Shown one piece after another: positions 47,506 through 61,139 of a stretch of DNA of 64,000 nt. Source of the DNA: Macrotrachela quadricornifera (lineage: Eukaryota > Rotifera > Eurotatoria > Philodinida > Philodinidae); contig JAJEKB010019009.1 of assembly GCA_022393335.1 (NCBI GenBank), positions 1-64,000 on the forward strand, given 5' to 3'. The notes under the pieces are model-generated. The model had not been told where the DNA came from. It made no database searches and saw only the letters and a program-made list of their open reading frames with translations. Positions within the stretch are counted from its first letter, which is position 1, and each line of letters opens with the position of its first letter. The position numbers and the translations under genes are program-made.

Positions 47506-50500
47506 TGAATTTATTTGAGCGACTCTTGTTTCAAATTCCACACTAAAATTCAAGCTATTGCTGATATCTACAAGAGAAAAATACCATAATTTATATGTCA
47601 TCTACTTTAGTCGAGACAATAACAATCTGTTCCACTATAGCGAAGTTAGAAGTTCTCGGGGATACTCTCGCGTCCCCTCCTGTTCACTCTTATAAATATT
47701 TTTTGTCATAAGATTCAATGATACGTATATGTGGACAGTGACCGAATCGAATTTTGACCCGGTCACGCGATTTTGAATGTAGAATTCGGCTGTCTGCTTT
47801 AACGCTCTCCTTTTTGTGGCAATATTCTGATAGTAAATATATGAAAATGCATATATTCTACGTACTGCATAGTAAACAATGCCCCATTCAAGATAGATTA
47901 GAATCACATTCGCAAAGAAAAACTTTTCTGTTAAATGATGAGATAAACATTCAATTTTGCGTATCTCGCGTCCCGTATCCACTAATCTCTAGTGCCTTTA
48001 TCTAATTTAATGTACATCAATATGCTCCAAACTATAAAAATTTAACAGAACGATGATTTTCAGCAGAGAAAAAGCAGATTTTGAGGAATTTAAGAATGGA
48101 TACATTTGTCTGTATAAAAGTCTATTATACTTTATAGGAATTGGATAGAATCTGTCTAAATCTATTAGGATCGGTTGACAATCGCTCTCATCTATCGTGG
48201 CCCACTAAAAACCAATCCCATTTTAAATCAAGAAAAATAATGTAGATCCTATGTATATATAATATTCCGTGATTTCTGTTATCAAATTAAGAGTCAAAAA
48301 TTAAGTTTAACAGGATTCTAGGTTCTTCTTTAGAGAAATCTATTTTATGAAAGTAAAGAGTTATTATAAAGTTTAATTGAAAATTTTCGAGATCAAAGAA
48401 TTCGGATTAATGGTCTAAAACGATGCATTGATCGGTGATGGTTATAATACTTTGATGATATTTTTCAAGATTTCCATATTCTTTTTTGATAAGAAACTAT
48501 AGAGAATTTACGGTTGGGTGTGGAAAATTCTTAAAGACTAGGTATATACTTCCTTGTGATAGCTGCTTCGAGTCAGGTGCTTGTCCTAAACATCTTATCC
48601 AAATGTATGAATGGTTTCTCGAAATTTATGTGTTTGTTTTTACCGATTAAAGAAGGTCTCTTTTGCAAGTATGACTTCTCCATAGAAGGACCTAAATTGT
48701 GACAAAAACATCCATCCAGATCAAGACTCGACTAAAAAATTGGAAGAAACCATTTATAAATTCGGTTTGTTGACTGCGAACGCCTTTGACTAACAATTGT
48801 GCGGAATGACTATTTCCTTAAAATAAAGCTTCTCTTACTGAAAAAATTGAAAATGAATGATACTTCTTTACAACAACTGTTTAATTACATAATCTTAAGT
48901 AAACAACGTATTAAAAAAGCATAAGCTTATTAATAACAGTTAATTGATTTACTAACACTTAATACGAATGAATTAAGCGATATCCACTGCTAAATTTTCG
49001 CCACTATTAACAGTTAAGTCATCAGACTAAGGTTCAAGCTTAATTGAAAATTAAAGTAAATGATTCACCACTATAATCTCAATTTTGACGCACTTCAACA
49101 TATTTTAAGCAACGTTATGTTGACGTACAGGACTCTTATATTTTCCCTTGAGTATCAAGCCGTATTGCACACTATCTAACTAACGTTTCTGGTGATAGAT
49201 TTTGAAGCAATAAGTGTATCTGTTAAAATTTTATTGTTCATACTCGAGGTTATTTGTTCATTTTCACCCAATATATTACTTCTCACATGTTAAAAGATAC
49301 GTACGAAAGCAAATAGTATATTTATTATTTGTTTTTCTATTATCAAAATCGAGATAAATACATTGCTTAACAACCGTATACTGGAAACTTACAAAAGTCA
49401 CACTTATGCATGTACAATTTAGGGAAATTGTTCATTCGTTTCTCATATATATATAACTTTTATCATGAATATCTTCTTTATTACTATCTAATTTAGATAT
49501 CTTGAACAAAATGTCAATTCTGAAATATGCTTTTCATCTATTACCTTTTCCTTGCAAGTTACAATATATTTAAAATCAAACTGCTAAGATTTACATTAGG
49601 TTGAAAATTCGAAAATAAGTTCAACGTGTGAGATATTGTTTTAAATACCTGTCGTCTGATCAAGATGAATCTTCAGAGAGTTATTGTGACAAACTTTATG
49701 AGGACGGTGTCTGAGATATTAATACACACTACATTGGACTTCTTCATACAACAAATCATTCTGTCCATATAAAGAACACACGTTCATATAGACGAGATGG
49801 ACAATGACCGGCAGTTTAGTGCGGTAATCAAGTGAGAAGAAAAGAGGGGCAAGGTAAACAAATAGGAAGAAGAAGAAGAAATAGATGGAGACGGTAGATT
49901 TTGTTACGATCACGAAATACGCTAAATGTTGAACGTTTTTATTTTGGCAAAAAAACAGTTAGAAAAGTAGAAGAGCAATAAAGCAATTTTTGGTGTGTCG
50001 TAAATTCAAGATATTTTTTAAAATTATGATAGAGTTAGACGTAGTGCCTGATCATATATGCTATAGGTTCGATTCGCAATATGTGATATCAAGCATTTTA
50101 GGACATGCAACACTGTCAGAGATTTGAAATTATTTTTTCATTCCTTTTAATCTCAATATAAATAGATGTATTAATTCTGGTATACTGCTTATGAATTTCA
50201 TATTTTTAAAAAAAATGATGCTTCCTTCACAGCGTTGTCTGCTCGAAATATTCATCCATAGAACTGCTCTCCCGAAACTTGACCATTAACGTTTCTTAAT
50301 CATGTGAAAACTTCTAGGAAAAACTAGTGGTCAATGCAAGAGAAGACAGAAAAATCAGGAAAAAATAAATAAAAGCAAACAGGAGACAAAAATAGATCGA
50401 GAATGGTTAAAAATCTACGGATATTCTTTAATAGATGACGCCAAAGCGATAATTACAACTTCAAACTAATTTATTCATCTGAGCAATTTCTGTTAAATTT

Positions 50501-53500
50501 CTCACATGTTCAAAGTTATTACCTGATAGAATGATATACAAATGTTCAAAAAGTATCTGATAGCTTCGTCAAGTTATATTTTATTATACTCACTTTTATT
50601 TTCTTACAACAGACGCCGAAAAGTTTTTTTACTATAACAAAAAATAATCCTTAAGATTCCTCTCCCTCAAAATAAAAATTCCACTTTCGTCTGAAAAGTC
50701 GAAGATAAGGTTAATGTATGGGATAATAACCTAAAGCCTGGTCTTTCACAAGCAATATGATTTTTTTCTTCGACATCTCAATTAAATAAGATATTTTGAT
50801 GATTTTTATCAACTTCTGCTTGAAAAATAGGTTTACTTTAGGAAACACAAAAAAAAATTGTGCTTTATCGCCATTTATACATTTTAGAATTGTGTCTCTT
50901 GCAATCTTCTATCACAATATGAGATAAAATCAAATATTTACTTTTGTTTGAAAGAGCATGTTAAATGACAGTGCTTACAATGATTTGTTTTCTGAGTTAA
51001 CCTTCATTTTATTATATAAAAGAAGTATCTTTACAAATGAAGCGACATTTTTTGAGTTTTTCGAATGATTGAATTTGTCATCCTTGTTATTTTTGCTTAA
51101 CAAGTAAGGATTTCAAAAATATAACTACGATAGGCACTACATTCTGAGATGCTCTTCGAAACAAAAAGAAATTAAATACATCGAAGAAATCTAAGTAGAG
51201 AAGTCCTGGAAACCAAACGAGCTATTTTTAACCTTCATTTGATGAATATTCTTTAAATGTTATGATATAGGGCTGAAAATTTTACTATACTGTCTTCACT
51301 ACAATCTGAATATATCCGAAAAGTTTCATACGATTTCAATACATATAGCGTAAGATTGATTTTTGAGGGGAATTCAAGTTCTTCTCTCGTCTTTTCAAAT
51401 ATAGGCGTCATAAGTGACAAAACAGATTCTCTAGAATAAAAAAAAAATGAGTACAAAGAAGTTGACGAAGTGGTCGAATACTTTTTCGAGCATTTATGTG
51501 TAGCTAATCGAATTGCTAATGTTGATTGGATAAAACAAATCGTATACCATACAGCTATAAACTTAAATTTCTTCTTTATGTAATACACAATTGAATAGTC
51601 CATTATTTGAATTAATTTATTCTCTAAGATAAGACATACATCATATAAGGGCAAACACATCGAACATAATGTTTCTCATATACAAAAGAAAGAAGCACAT
51701 AAAGAAAAAGAGTAAAGATAAGATAAAGGTTTACTGTAGCTGCTATTCTCTTTCTGTTTGACTTGATATTCGAAAAAGTGAACTGCAATGAAAGAAGAGG
51801 TATCTACAAGGTCATTTTTTATTTTTCTGTTTTTTTTTTTAATTTTATATATGCAGAAAGAATTGACACTGTTTATTTGAGTTTAGGGTATCCGCGTTAA
51901 GCCATCCACGTTTTACAGAGCTCCCTATTAACAAAATTTAAGTATGCTAGTTTTATAGTTCTCACTGAGTCGCGTAGAAAATGATATTTAGTTCTGATAC
52001 AGATCATGCGCTATCTTCAATAGAATAGTATGAAAAATCGATCTAATGGAAAATTAACCTTCAAAATCTATCTAATTTATTCTTCATGAATATTTTTTAG
52101 ATATTCTGATTTGACCATTGAATAGAAGAGTATGTAAAGTTCATTTTGTAATATAATCTTCTAAAGGTATATTTCTAGAACTCATTGTTTGAAAGTATTT
52201 GCAAAAGTGGAAAAAATGGTACTTTATGATTAATTTGAACTGCTTATCACAATTATATATTTAGTTAAAGAATCTCACATATTATGATGAACAAGAAGTT
52301 TATACTATACTCTACCTATATGAACCTCAAGAATTTGGAAATCTTTAAAAACTTTGTGTAGAGCCAAAATTTTCTCAACAATTACACATCAAAATTTTCT
52401 CGAAAAATGATTTTCTGAGTAAACTTCTATGAATACTACTAGTGAGTAAAATATTCGATTTTCTATTCTAGGAATGTACGAGATCGAATGGTTCCAACTT
52501 TGTCTGCAATCAAGATCGTAGGACCATAGTTTTATATGCTTCATTGTATACAACTAGAAATAAACAATTTATTAAAAACTACTTGTAATGCTGAACGCAT
52601 ATACGGTATCTGCTGTTCACAGTCAAATTTTAAAATTTTAAATAATTAAAAGAAGACATAAGGAAAACTAATTGTATGAATTTTAATGATTCTTATGGTA
52701 TTTCGAACTTTTTTTAGTAATCGCTCATAAGTGAATTATCAAAACAATGTCCGTATTGTAGTCCTAATAGCAGAATGTAATGATGAACGAATCGCTTAAA
52801 AACTTCGGTTTCTATCGTTTTTTGGATGGATTTTCTTCAATGGACTTATTGGATAAAGTATTTTTATCATACGAACAATTTTCTTTGCCTATTTATATCT
52901 CTTTAAAATAATGTCCTCGAATGTATGTATTCATTGAGAAAACTCATTTAGCCATAACGTTTATTTGCCAACACTGTTGAAGATAGAGCGGTGTCTTATC
53001 GATGACGATGATTCGACATAGGCTGATAACTAGTGTTCTTTATACGATTTTTTCATAACTAAATTATTCGACCTTTAAGTCTACGAATGAAGATTGCAGA
53101 ACTACTTAGATCGAGCATTTTGTCAAGTTTTTCTATCGCTACAAAACACAATGCTGTATTTTATATTTTTATATAAGAATCTTGAGATAATGACTTTATA
53201 ATCGCCATGCTCGAGTTTATTGTGATCAGCCAATCGCAAATGCATGTTCTCGATGAGATTGAATGGCAAGTTTAAGTACGATACCGATTTTTTTACAAGA
53301 AGAAGTTAAACAAAATGAAGTCTTGAAAATTCTTCGTACTCGTCTAACATGCACCCTTCAAAATAATCAGTCACAACTAAAATCGTATGCAAGGTATCCA
53401 TAACAATAAGTGGACAAGAAAAAATCTCGTATTTTATCCGTATCTTTTTCGATATTTTTAAAATTACTTATGAACAACAGTTATTACGTACGTCTTCAGC

Positions 53501-53693
53501 ATGACTAAGTAGTTTCTAATAAATTGTTTACCTTTGTCTAATATCTGTAGTAAAGGTACTAGCCAGGAAAGATTCTCAAGTGTTGCCCCTGATGGAACTG
53601 TTATATTGTCCATAAGTAGACCCTGTTGAAACCAGATGAAAGCCAAAAATTAACGAATGCATGGCCTCTTAATCAAGAGTTATAATCATTTAA
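47506..53693. other. Long AT-rich intergenic region
   Basis: About 6 kb without a supported gene. Sequence at 51040-51400 loosely resembles the inside of the element at 16483-17971 (shared words around TAAGGATTTC, ATGCTCTTCGAA and GGGCTGAAAAT), which suggests an old copy of the same family. The frames at 47635-47982, 49719-49913 and 51253-51660 (all minus) have no recognisable domain. A possible stray exon lies at 53540-53625 (minus), bounded by TTTCAACAG and GTAAAC, but it has no partner. Confidence 0.4.
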
Positions 53694-54045
53694 CTGAGTT
53701 TTCGCCTTTTAGCTAGATATACATGCAAAAATCGAATTAAAGAATTTTGACTTGAAATTTTCTCCAATGGTATATCTCATAATCATTAGATAATTCTAAC
53801 AATTTCAGATCTTAAGAATGTTTTCTTCTTGAAATATTTGATGGTGAAGACATTTGATTTTCAGACCTTGTTTTGTTGTATATAATCGTTTTTTTGGGCA
53901 TTTAATATCTCAAGAAGAAAGCATTCTTAAGATCTGAAATTGTTAGGACTATCTATTAACCATGAGACCTAGCATTGGGAAAATATCATGTCTAAATTCT
54001 CTAATTCAATTTTTTCATGCACGTCTAGTCAGAGATCGAAAACCT
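53694..54045. mobile_element. Foldback element with arms of about 120 bp
   Basis: The left arm 53694-53825 and right arm 53926-54043 are reverse complements, most exact at CAATTTCAGATCTTAAGAAT and its complement. There is no coding sequence. It lies about 0.9 kb upstream of the permease start. Confidence 0.75.
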
Positions 54046-54958
54046 AGTAAAATATTTATAGATCTTGACTGAAAGATGATGAGCTCGTATATTTTTTTCC
54101 CTTCATCTAGTTTTAACAGATCCTACTTATAGGCAAAATATCAACCCGATTGGCGACTGACACTTGGAGACTTATTTTCTCGTGAATTGTAGGTATTCAA
54201 TAATGCACTCTCTTACTGATAGATGTTTGACAGGGTTGTGAAAATCGAAAGGAATTATAAAACTCTTCTCAATACACTTATTCAAGCATTTTGACAGTTC
54301 TGGAGCGCATTATGAAGCCAGTATATCGTCATAGCTTCAACTGCGAGTATACAAGTTCAAATACAAAAGACAAAAACTACCTTGAAATCATGTTTTTTGT
54401 TTCTTATCTTCTCTTATAAGAGGTTGTAGAGTACTTTGAAGAGTATTTCGCCATAGTCCTTAAACATATTACAGCTTTGGATATCAAATTTAAATTTTCT
54501 TTCACTTCGCCATATAATAAACCAAATAGCTCGTTACTCTGAGAAAGATTATGATACCGATCATGAGATTTCAAAAATAAGTCTCTACGCAATATTCGCT
54601 TCTCAGAAGTTTGCATACTTCAAGTGTTTTGATCACATTTAAAGTTTGAAGAAATACTCTGGCCTCACGTCCGTTAAAATTTCACAAACTATTTTTAGCT
54701 CAAAAATCGAACAGTTTCATGTAGGTTGATCAATGTCCAATGCATGACTCTCTCTACTGCAGAAAACTGCTCGTCATGAATCCCATGAGTCTCAAACTTA
54801 TTCACTTTTGTTCAGATCAGTTCTATCTTAAAACTGATAATTGCCATCTTTGCAATTGCTCTAGATTATCACGTATTAAAAATATTCTGGATCACTCCGT
54901 CGGAACTCAAAGATCGATTGAACTCATCACTCATGAAAATGCTGGCCCTATAACAACG
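54046..54958. other. Upstream region of the permease gene
   Basis: The permease frame is open from 54740, but the extra 73 residues are Cys-rich and unlike a permease N-terminus, so they are treated as 5' untranslated sequence. No promoter element can be named with confidence. Confidence 0.4.
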
Positions 54959-56461
54959 ATGGATCATAAAGAAGATGCTGCCTCAGAAGAGGCAGACACT
55001 AAACTAGCTGTTATGGGCTATAAAGCTGAGTTACCTCGTTCATTGTCCTTTTTTTCTGTACTTGGACTCTCTTTTGCTATTATGGCCGTACCTTCGGGTG
55101 AGTCAGTAACTCTTTCTATTGGTCTCACAGATGGCGGACCAGTAACCATCTTTTACGGATGGATATTACTTACTATTATTTCAATATGTATTGCCGCAAG
55201 TTTAGCAGAAATTTGTTCGGCGTATCCAACATCAGGGGGCGTCTATTACTGGTCTGCAATGTTAGCAAATAGAAAATGGGCGCCTATTTCTTCTTGGACA
55301 ACGGGATGGGTAGGCCTTGTTGGAAATTGGACAGTGACTACGTCTATCTGTTTTTCCGGCGGACAATTAGTATTATCTGCTATTGGACTATGGAATACAA
55401 CCTATGTTCCAGCTGCTTGGCATGTCGTATTAATGTACTGGGCAGTACTACTTCTAGCGTTGTTATTCAATACTCTAGCTGCAAAACACTTGAATTTTAT
55501 CAATAATATTTGTGTTTTTTGGACGGCGGCATCTGTTCTGATTATACTCATTACCGTATTGACTATGGCAAAAGAAGGAAGACGAAGTGCGGCATATGTA
55601 TTTACTGAGTTCGATGCAACAAGAGCGGGTTGGGCACCAGGATGGGCGTTTTTCGTCGGTTTACTTCAATCTGCTTATACTCTAACTGGTTATGGTATGG
55701 TGGCATCTATGTGCGAAGAAGTTCAACATCCAGAGCGAGAAGTGCCAAAAGCGATGGTTCTTTCTGTTGTTGCAGCTGGAATTACAGGTGTTATTTATCT
55801 AATTCCCATTCTTTTTGTCATGCCTGATGTTGATACATTACTCGCTGTACCAACTAGTCAACCAATTGGTTATCTCTTCATGAAAGCAACAGGTTCAGCT
55901 GGTGGTGGATTTGGTCTTTTGTTCCTTCTTCTCGGTATTCAACTTTTTGCTGGAATCGGTTCCTTGACAGCCGCTTCTCGATGTCTTTACGCATTTAGTC
56001 GAGATGGTGCGGTACCAGGTTCGAAAATCTGGGCAAAAATTAATAGACGATATGATGTTCCACTCAATGCTTTATTGCTCTCCACTTTGATTCAGGGACT
56101 TCTGGGTCTTATTTATCTTGGCTCATCAGCTGCATTCAATGCATTCACAGGCGTAGCTACAATATGCCTTTCTGCTTCTTATGCATTACCCATTTTTATT
56201 CTTCTCGTTCGAGGACGTCATCTAGTCGATAATGCTCCTTTTCACCTCGGTAAATTTGGCTATGTCATCAATATCATCACAGTCATCTGGATTCTCTTGG
56301 CTATCGTGATATTTACAATGCCAACAGCGATACCTGTCACACCTTCTAGTATGAACTATGCTAGTGTACTATTTATTTTCTTTGCTGGAGTCAGCGTTTT
56401 ATGGTATGTCGCATCAGGAAGGAAACATTTCACTGGTCCACCTGTACATTTGGTTGAATAA
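54959..56461 (+). CDS. Fungal-type amino acid/GABA/choline permease (APC superfamily)
   Basis: A single exon encodes 500 aa from the ATG that begins MDHKEDAASEEAD. A hydrophilic tail of about 35 residues precedes about twelve hydrophobic helices. The first helix contains SFFSVLGLSFAIMAVPSG, the segment that carries the substrate site in this superfamily. AYPTSGGVYYW, LTGYGMVASMCEEVQHP and AASRCLYAFSRDGAVPGS are hallmarks of the yeast Uga4/Hnm1-like group of amino acid/choline transporters. It should import an amino acid, GABA or choline across a membrane; the substrate is not decided by sequence alone. It has no introns, and its sequence reads like ascomycete proteins while its neighbours are AT-rich animal DNA, so fungal transfer is the best guess. 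The reading frame could start upstream at 54740 (573 aa), which I think unlikely. Confidence 0.9.
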   Translation: MDHKEDAASEEADTKLAVMGYKAELPRSLSFFSVLGLSFAIMAVPSGESVTLSIGLTDGGPVTIFYGWILLTIISICIAASLAEICSAYPTSGGVYYWSAMLANRKWAPISSWTTGWVGLVGNWTVTTSICFSGGQLVLSAIGLWNTTYVPAAWHVVLMYWAVLLLALLFNTLAAKHLNFINNICVFWTAASVLIILITVLTMAKEGRRSAAYVFTEFDATRAGWAPGWAFFVGLLQSAYTLTGYGMVASMCEEVQHPEREVPKAMVLSVVAAGITGVIYLIPILFVMPDVDTLLAVPTSQPIGYLFMKATGSAGGGFGLLFLLLGIQLFAGIGSLTAASRCLYAFSRDGAVPGSKIWAKINRRYDVPLNALLLSTLIQGLLGLIYLGSSAAFNAFTGVATICLSASYALPIFILLVRGRHLVDNAPFHLGKFGYVINIITVIWILLAIVIFTMPTAIPVTPSSMNYASVLFIFFAGVSVLWYVASGRKHFTGPPVHLVE

Positions 56462-57916
56462 TTCCCAAAAAAATAGTACTAGACAATGTTTTTCATGATG
56501 GTATGAGCAAGAATCGCTACTGCTAATGGTCGTTTTTCGAGTTCCATGTATGACTTAAGTGTTCATCCGTTTGATATAATATAGTTGAGAAAGATATAAT
56601 GATAAAGATGGAAAAATATAATATACATTAGATAAGTAATTTTACAAATCGTCAAATAAACTATTACTTCTGCTCAAACTGTGTCGAAGTACTGAAAAAG
56701 TCATGCAGAAAGTAAAATGCAGAGAGTGCGCAGTAAAGCATAGATAGAATTACTGTAATGATTTAGATCTCTTTGTGCTAGTATGAAATTATATTGATGC
56801 AGCTGGCTAGAGAAAAATAAATGTTATTTCTATGGATTGCCAAAGCATCTCCCAAGGAATCTCATCATGATTTTCAATAAAAAATTGCATGGCTAAAACT
56901 ACGTTCTCTTTTTTAAATTGATGTCAAATCTGCGCTTCAAATTACACTTATGAGTCATGCTCATATATGAAATGTGAAACTATGTTAAAATGTCGGACGA
57001 ATTTCAACATGCAGATAGGAAGAAGTTATTAGATATCTATATGAAAATTACAGAAGGACAAGCTTATAGCAATATTGATACGCTAGAATTTTAGAGAACT
57101 TAGTCGCAATAGTTTTTCTACACTTCCAGCCAAATACAAGAAAGAGGTGCTTCGGGAAATATTTTGAATGCCAGGAGATTCCAGATATGGCTAAAAAAAT
57201 GTTTTTTTTATGCAATTATTGCACTCATGATGTTTAACAATGTATGTCATTTGGTTTTAGTTCAATTGGATGAAAAACGATTGACGGATAAAATGGGCTC
57301 TGACTTCAGAATACAGAGTAATATTATTCGATTCTTAGGATATTGAGATAGAATAAATGTTAATCCATCAAAATAAGTATATAAAATTTTATTCAACATC
57401 TTCATGTTGATAAAGAGATTTGAACATGAGACATTTGTCTGAGACTTTGATGAAGGTGTCCCTTCTATAATAATGAAAACGATTTTTTTAGTAGAAAAAA
57501 TTTACTAAACTCAAAGTATGTCCATATATTTATGCATAAAGAAAAAACGGAAAATTATGAAGTTATTTATGATGTGCATATCGTTATTGTGAAATATTTT
57601 CGCTTGGTTAAAAAGGAAAACAATTTTTTAGAAAGTAAAATGAACGCATATCGAAAAAACAATTCCAATAATTGGCATATAAGCAAGGATGACGTTATGA
57701 AATGCTTCATCTTCAATATTGCCACTCTGCATTTGAATCTGTGAGAGTGCTGAGATTGAGGATGAGATGAGGGTGAGAGGTCTAAAATTTTTTTGTTTTT
57801 CAAGGGAATTGCCTATGCCATTCTATCCGGAATGAAGTTCTAATTTCTGCAAGATTATGTCTTATACCAATATCGATTATTTCAAAATGTCCAAGGTCAC
57901 TTTCTTGCAGGCTATT
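56462..57916. other. Intergenic DNA downstream of the permease
   Basis: AT-rich with no supported gene. The frames at 57164-57346 and 57532-57744 are short and without a motif. A short GAGATGAGGGTGAGAGG tract near 57761 recalls the G-rich repeats in the RdRP intron. Confidence 0.4.
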
Positions 57917-58102
57917 CACAGTGTTTTATCCAAGTTTTTGCTTTCCAGGGTGCGAAAATAATTGCCGAAGAAACCAAAACGTCTCTTCTGGAAGGGCAAA
58001 CGCAAAGGATTAGGCGCAAAAAAACGCAAATTTCCTAAAACTTGAGGAGGGGAGGGAGCAAGGTGTCTCTTGCTCCGCTCCCCCGCTAGATAAAACACTG
58101 TG
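57917..58102. mobile_element. Short MITE with CACAGTGTTTTATC ends
   Basis: The exact 14-bp inverted ends are CACAGTGTTTTATC on the left and its complement on the right. The 186-bp body is GC-richer than its surroundings, with a hairpin-like AGCAAGG...CTTGCT pair near 58050-58075. No clear target duplication. The minus frame at 57916-58209 runs through it and is not a gene. Confidence 0.7.
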
Positions 58103-61100
58103 GCCTTGTGCTTAGTAATACTCGATATATTGCCGATTGTGATCTTATACTTGTCGACAAGTGTACAGTACGGAGAGTTCGCTTCATTATCACGAATTAA
58201 TTGTATCATTTCGAAGAGGAACTATGTGTGTATCCCGTTATCGTACAATCGTAAATAGAAAAGTGAGTTGGTATTTATATACCATCGATCCACTTATCGT
58301 ACACTATTCATTCATATTCCCTATTCCTTTTGTTCTACGTATGTGGCGAATTCTTTTGTGAACAATTGGCTGTGAATGATTTGGTCTATCGCTACCTCTA
58401 AATGTATATTGTGTTCTTGTTTGTTCCTCTTGTTACATATACACATATATACTTTGTTGTACATGCGTTCACTATATAGAGATTCATTTAGATCAAAAAC
58501 CGATCGGGAAAGAAAGCACAAGCGCACAATCAAATAGGAGATGTTGATTAATAGAGACTTTACTGTATATCTGTTAGTAATATCAAAATGAATTATAGAA
58601 AGTCAAAAAATCAAAATCAAAATCTACTAAATGTTAGTTATGGTTCAATATTTGCTAAAATATTGTTAAATCATTTTTATAGGCACTAATAACTGTCGTA
58701 CTGAAGTGACAAGTGATAATGCATTTCAGTCTCATGGTAATCAAAGTATCTATTAATCAGAACAATTCAGTTGGATTGAGCGTCAGGATAATTATTCAAG
58801 GTGGTTATGCAACGGTCCCAGAATATAATTAAGGCCACCTCTCAAAATTCAATCTTAGCTTCAGCTAGTAAGATTCGTATCAAATATTCAGGATATATTG
58901 GAACTAAGATGATGAAGTTGTGGTAAGATATTTAGCTCTATTCTACGACGTTTCACAGAGCTATCGAATAAATAAGTGTCAAAATAGCTAGTTTGACAAT
59001 CTAAATTTCTTGGTTCAGATTCAGTTGATATATTTAAATTTTGTTTTGTTGAAAAGACCATACCAAGGCCCAGAGCACCACGTTCTCCCTTTTAATAAAT
59101 ACTTAGTTTTTATATGAAAAAAAAACAGTATTAAGTTGAAGGTCTTAAAAAACGTTCCAAAATTATTTTTTTTGTATATAAGTGGCTACATATATGTACG
59201 AAAAAACAGAAAAACATCATGCCATACATCTTCACATGCTCTTTCAAACTAAAATAATATAAATATATTGGAGAAGCTAGGACTAACAGTTTTTGGATGC
59301 GTATTTGAAAAAGTGCCGACTGAGAAAAAATGGAAAAAATTTTGCATTTCATCTGAAAAAGCATATTTTTCAACGGAAACTATTGAAAAATTTCAGCCAA
59401 AAATGAGGTATTGAATAAAAAATCATGTTGTTTTTGAAAGAGCCAACTTGAAGCTATCCTTCTATGTATTTGCTTCAATCTCGAAATTTTTGAAGAGAAC
59501 TGCCATTTTTATAGGAGTCTTAAACGTAAGCATAAATTCTTTACGGTTCTGTTCTGATCATGATGATATGTATCAAGACAAAAATGAGAATTCAGATAAT
59601 TGATGTTTTAATGATTGTGTATTTCAAAAAATATTCTTATATTAACTTTTTAATGTTTGTTGTGCAAACGCTCCCTTCTTTGTAGATGAATGCATCAAAT
59701 TATGAAATAGTAGGCCTATTTATTGCTCATTTATTTATTTAATATTAAAAAATAATCCTCTTCAAGAATGACTCGCTTAATCCTCGAGTGAATTATTAGC
59801 ATTAAATAAATATTTTTCTACGTTGCTGAAATCACTTGTAACAATTTAAAATGTTATTATTATATACTTGTTATAGTTTTGTTTTATGATAGCCTATCAT
59901 CACATACGAGTCAGAATCTAACTTCATAAATGTACTTGGTATTACGACTGATTGTCTTATGAAATGAATATATTGCGAAAATTGTTTTGCGTATCAGAAT
60001 AATATTAAAAATACCGTTAATTCCAGTTCGGTCAATTATTCGAGTAAAATTAATCGTTCAATGCGGTATTATAAAATATATTACATAGTCGAAAAAATTA
60101 TCCAACGATATAATTTTGCCGGTATTATATATGATCACATCAGCATCAAACAGATGTTTTCAATTTATTTGTATCGTTTAATATTTCGAATTTATGGCTA
60201 GATATGGAAGTCAATTAATATGTATCATAAGAATACCATGGAATGTAAGTGTATCTAATACCATTTACACTTGTATGTATTGTTTATGAATGTAGCTTTA
60301 AATAGATTAAAATGTTATTTTAGTTTCATTGCTCAGTAGCAAATTCAGCAAACATTAGAGTTTGTATTATACCTATCATCTCATTAGTTAGTTATAGGAT
60401 CTTCGATATCTAATTGGTCATAAGACGTTGATGAGAGAGAAAACGACATTGTTTGTTGTGTGGCCTTTGAACCTGACATAAATATACACACGTGCAAACT
60501 ATTCTTCTCATATGACCCTCCTTTCAGTTGAGGGTTTTTAAATGACTCGTAAAAAGCAAATTGGCACTATTCTTCGTTTTCCGATTAAAAAATAAAGTTT
60601 CGGTATACTTTTTACGCTTTGGTGGCAAAAACAAAGTGTAAACATACACTCTGTCTATATAAGCCAAATATATTTTATTTTATGTCTATTGAAAACTATG
60701 ATTCATGCTGTGTATGCTTTCATTTGATGCAGTCGCACATCAATAATAGACTCTTTCTTGCTTTCATTTTTGTATACACACTCTGAAAAAAGATATATTA
60801 TAGAACTTAAGAAAGATTCACAAAACCTATAGAACCTTCTTAAGTTAGGTGATACGGCTTTATAAAATATACAAATACATTTCGGTGTATTATCTACTGT
60901 TGATATATTCCATTTTTATCGTTCATTCTCTATAGGATTTTTCTTTTCTGGTCATCGTCCAGTATATATATGTAAGTTTTCTTTTTCTGAAGGAAGACAA
61001 TGCGTGTGAAAATTAGAATTTTATTTATGAGCAAACGATGATAATATATGTCAGCTTATGGAAACTTCGAAGTATTGTAAGAAAATAAGATTAAAAGAAG

Positions 61101-61139
61101 GGTGCATCTATGCAGCTTCTCCCACATTCACATTGACTT
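58103..61139. other. AT-rich intergenic DNA
   Basis: About 3 kb with no supported gene or repeat. Short frames at 58161-58361, 58321-58533 and 59131-59373 lack any motif. Confidence 0.45.

Noticed and set aside
47635..47982. 115-aa minus frame just upstream of the oxidoreductase gene
   Set aside because: No recognisable domain; position suggests upstream untranslated or promoter DNA.
51253..51660. 135-aa minus-strand frame
   Set aside because: Overlaps sequence resembling the inside of the element at 16483-17971 and has no domain or splice context.
54740..54958. 73-residue N-terminal extension of the permease
   Set aside because: Cys-rich and unlike the family; the ATG at 54959 begins a tail typical of these permeases.
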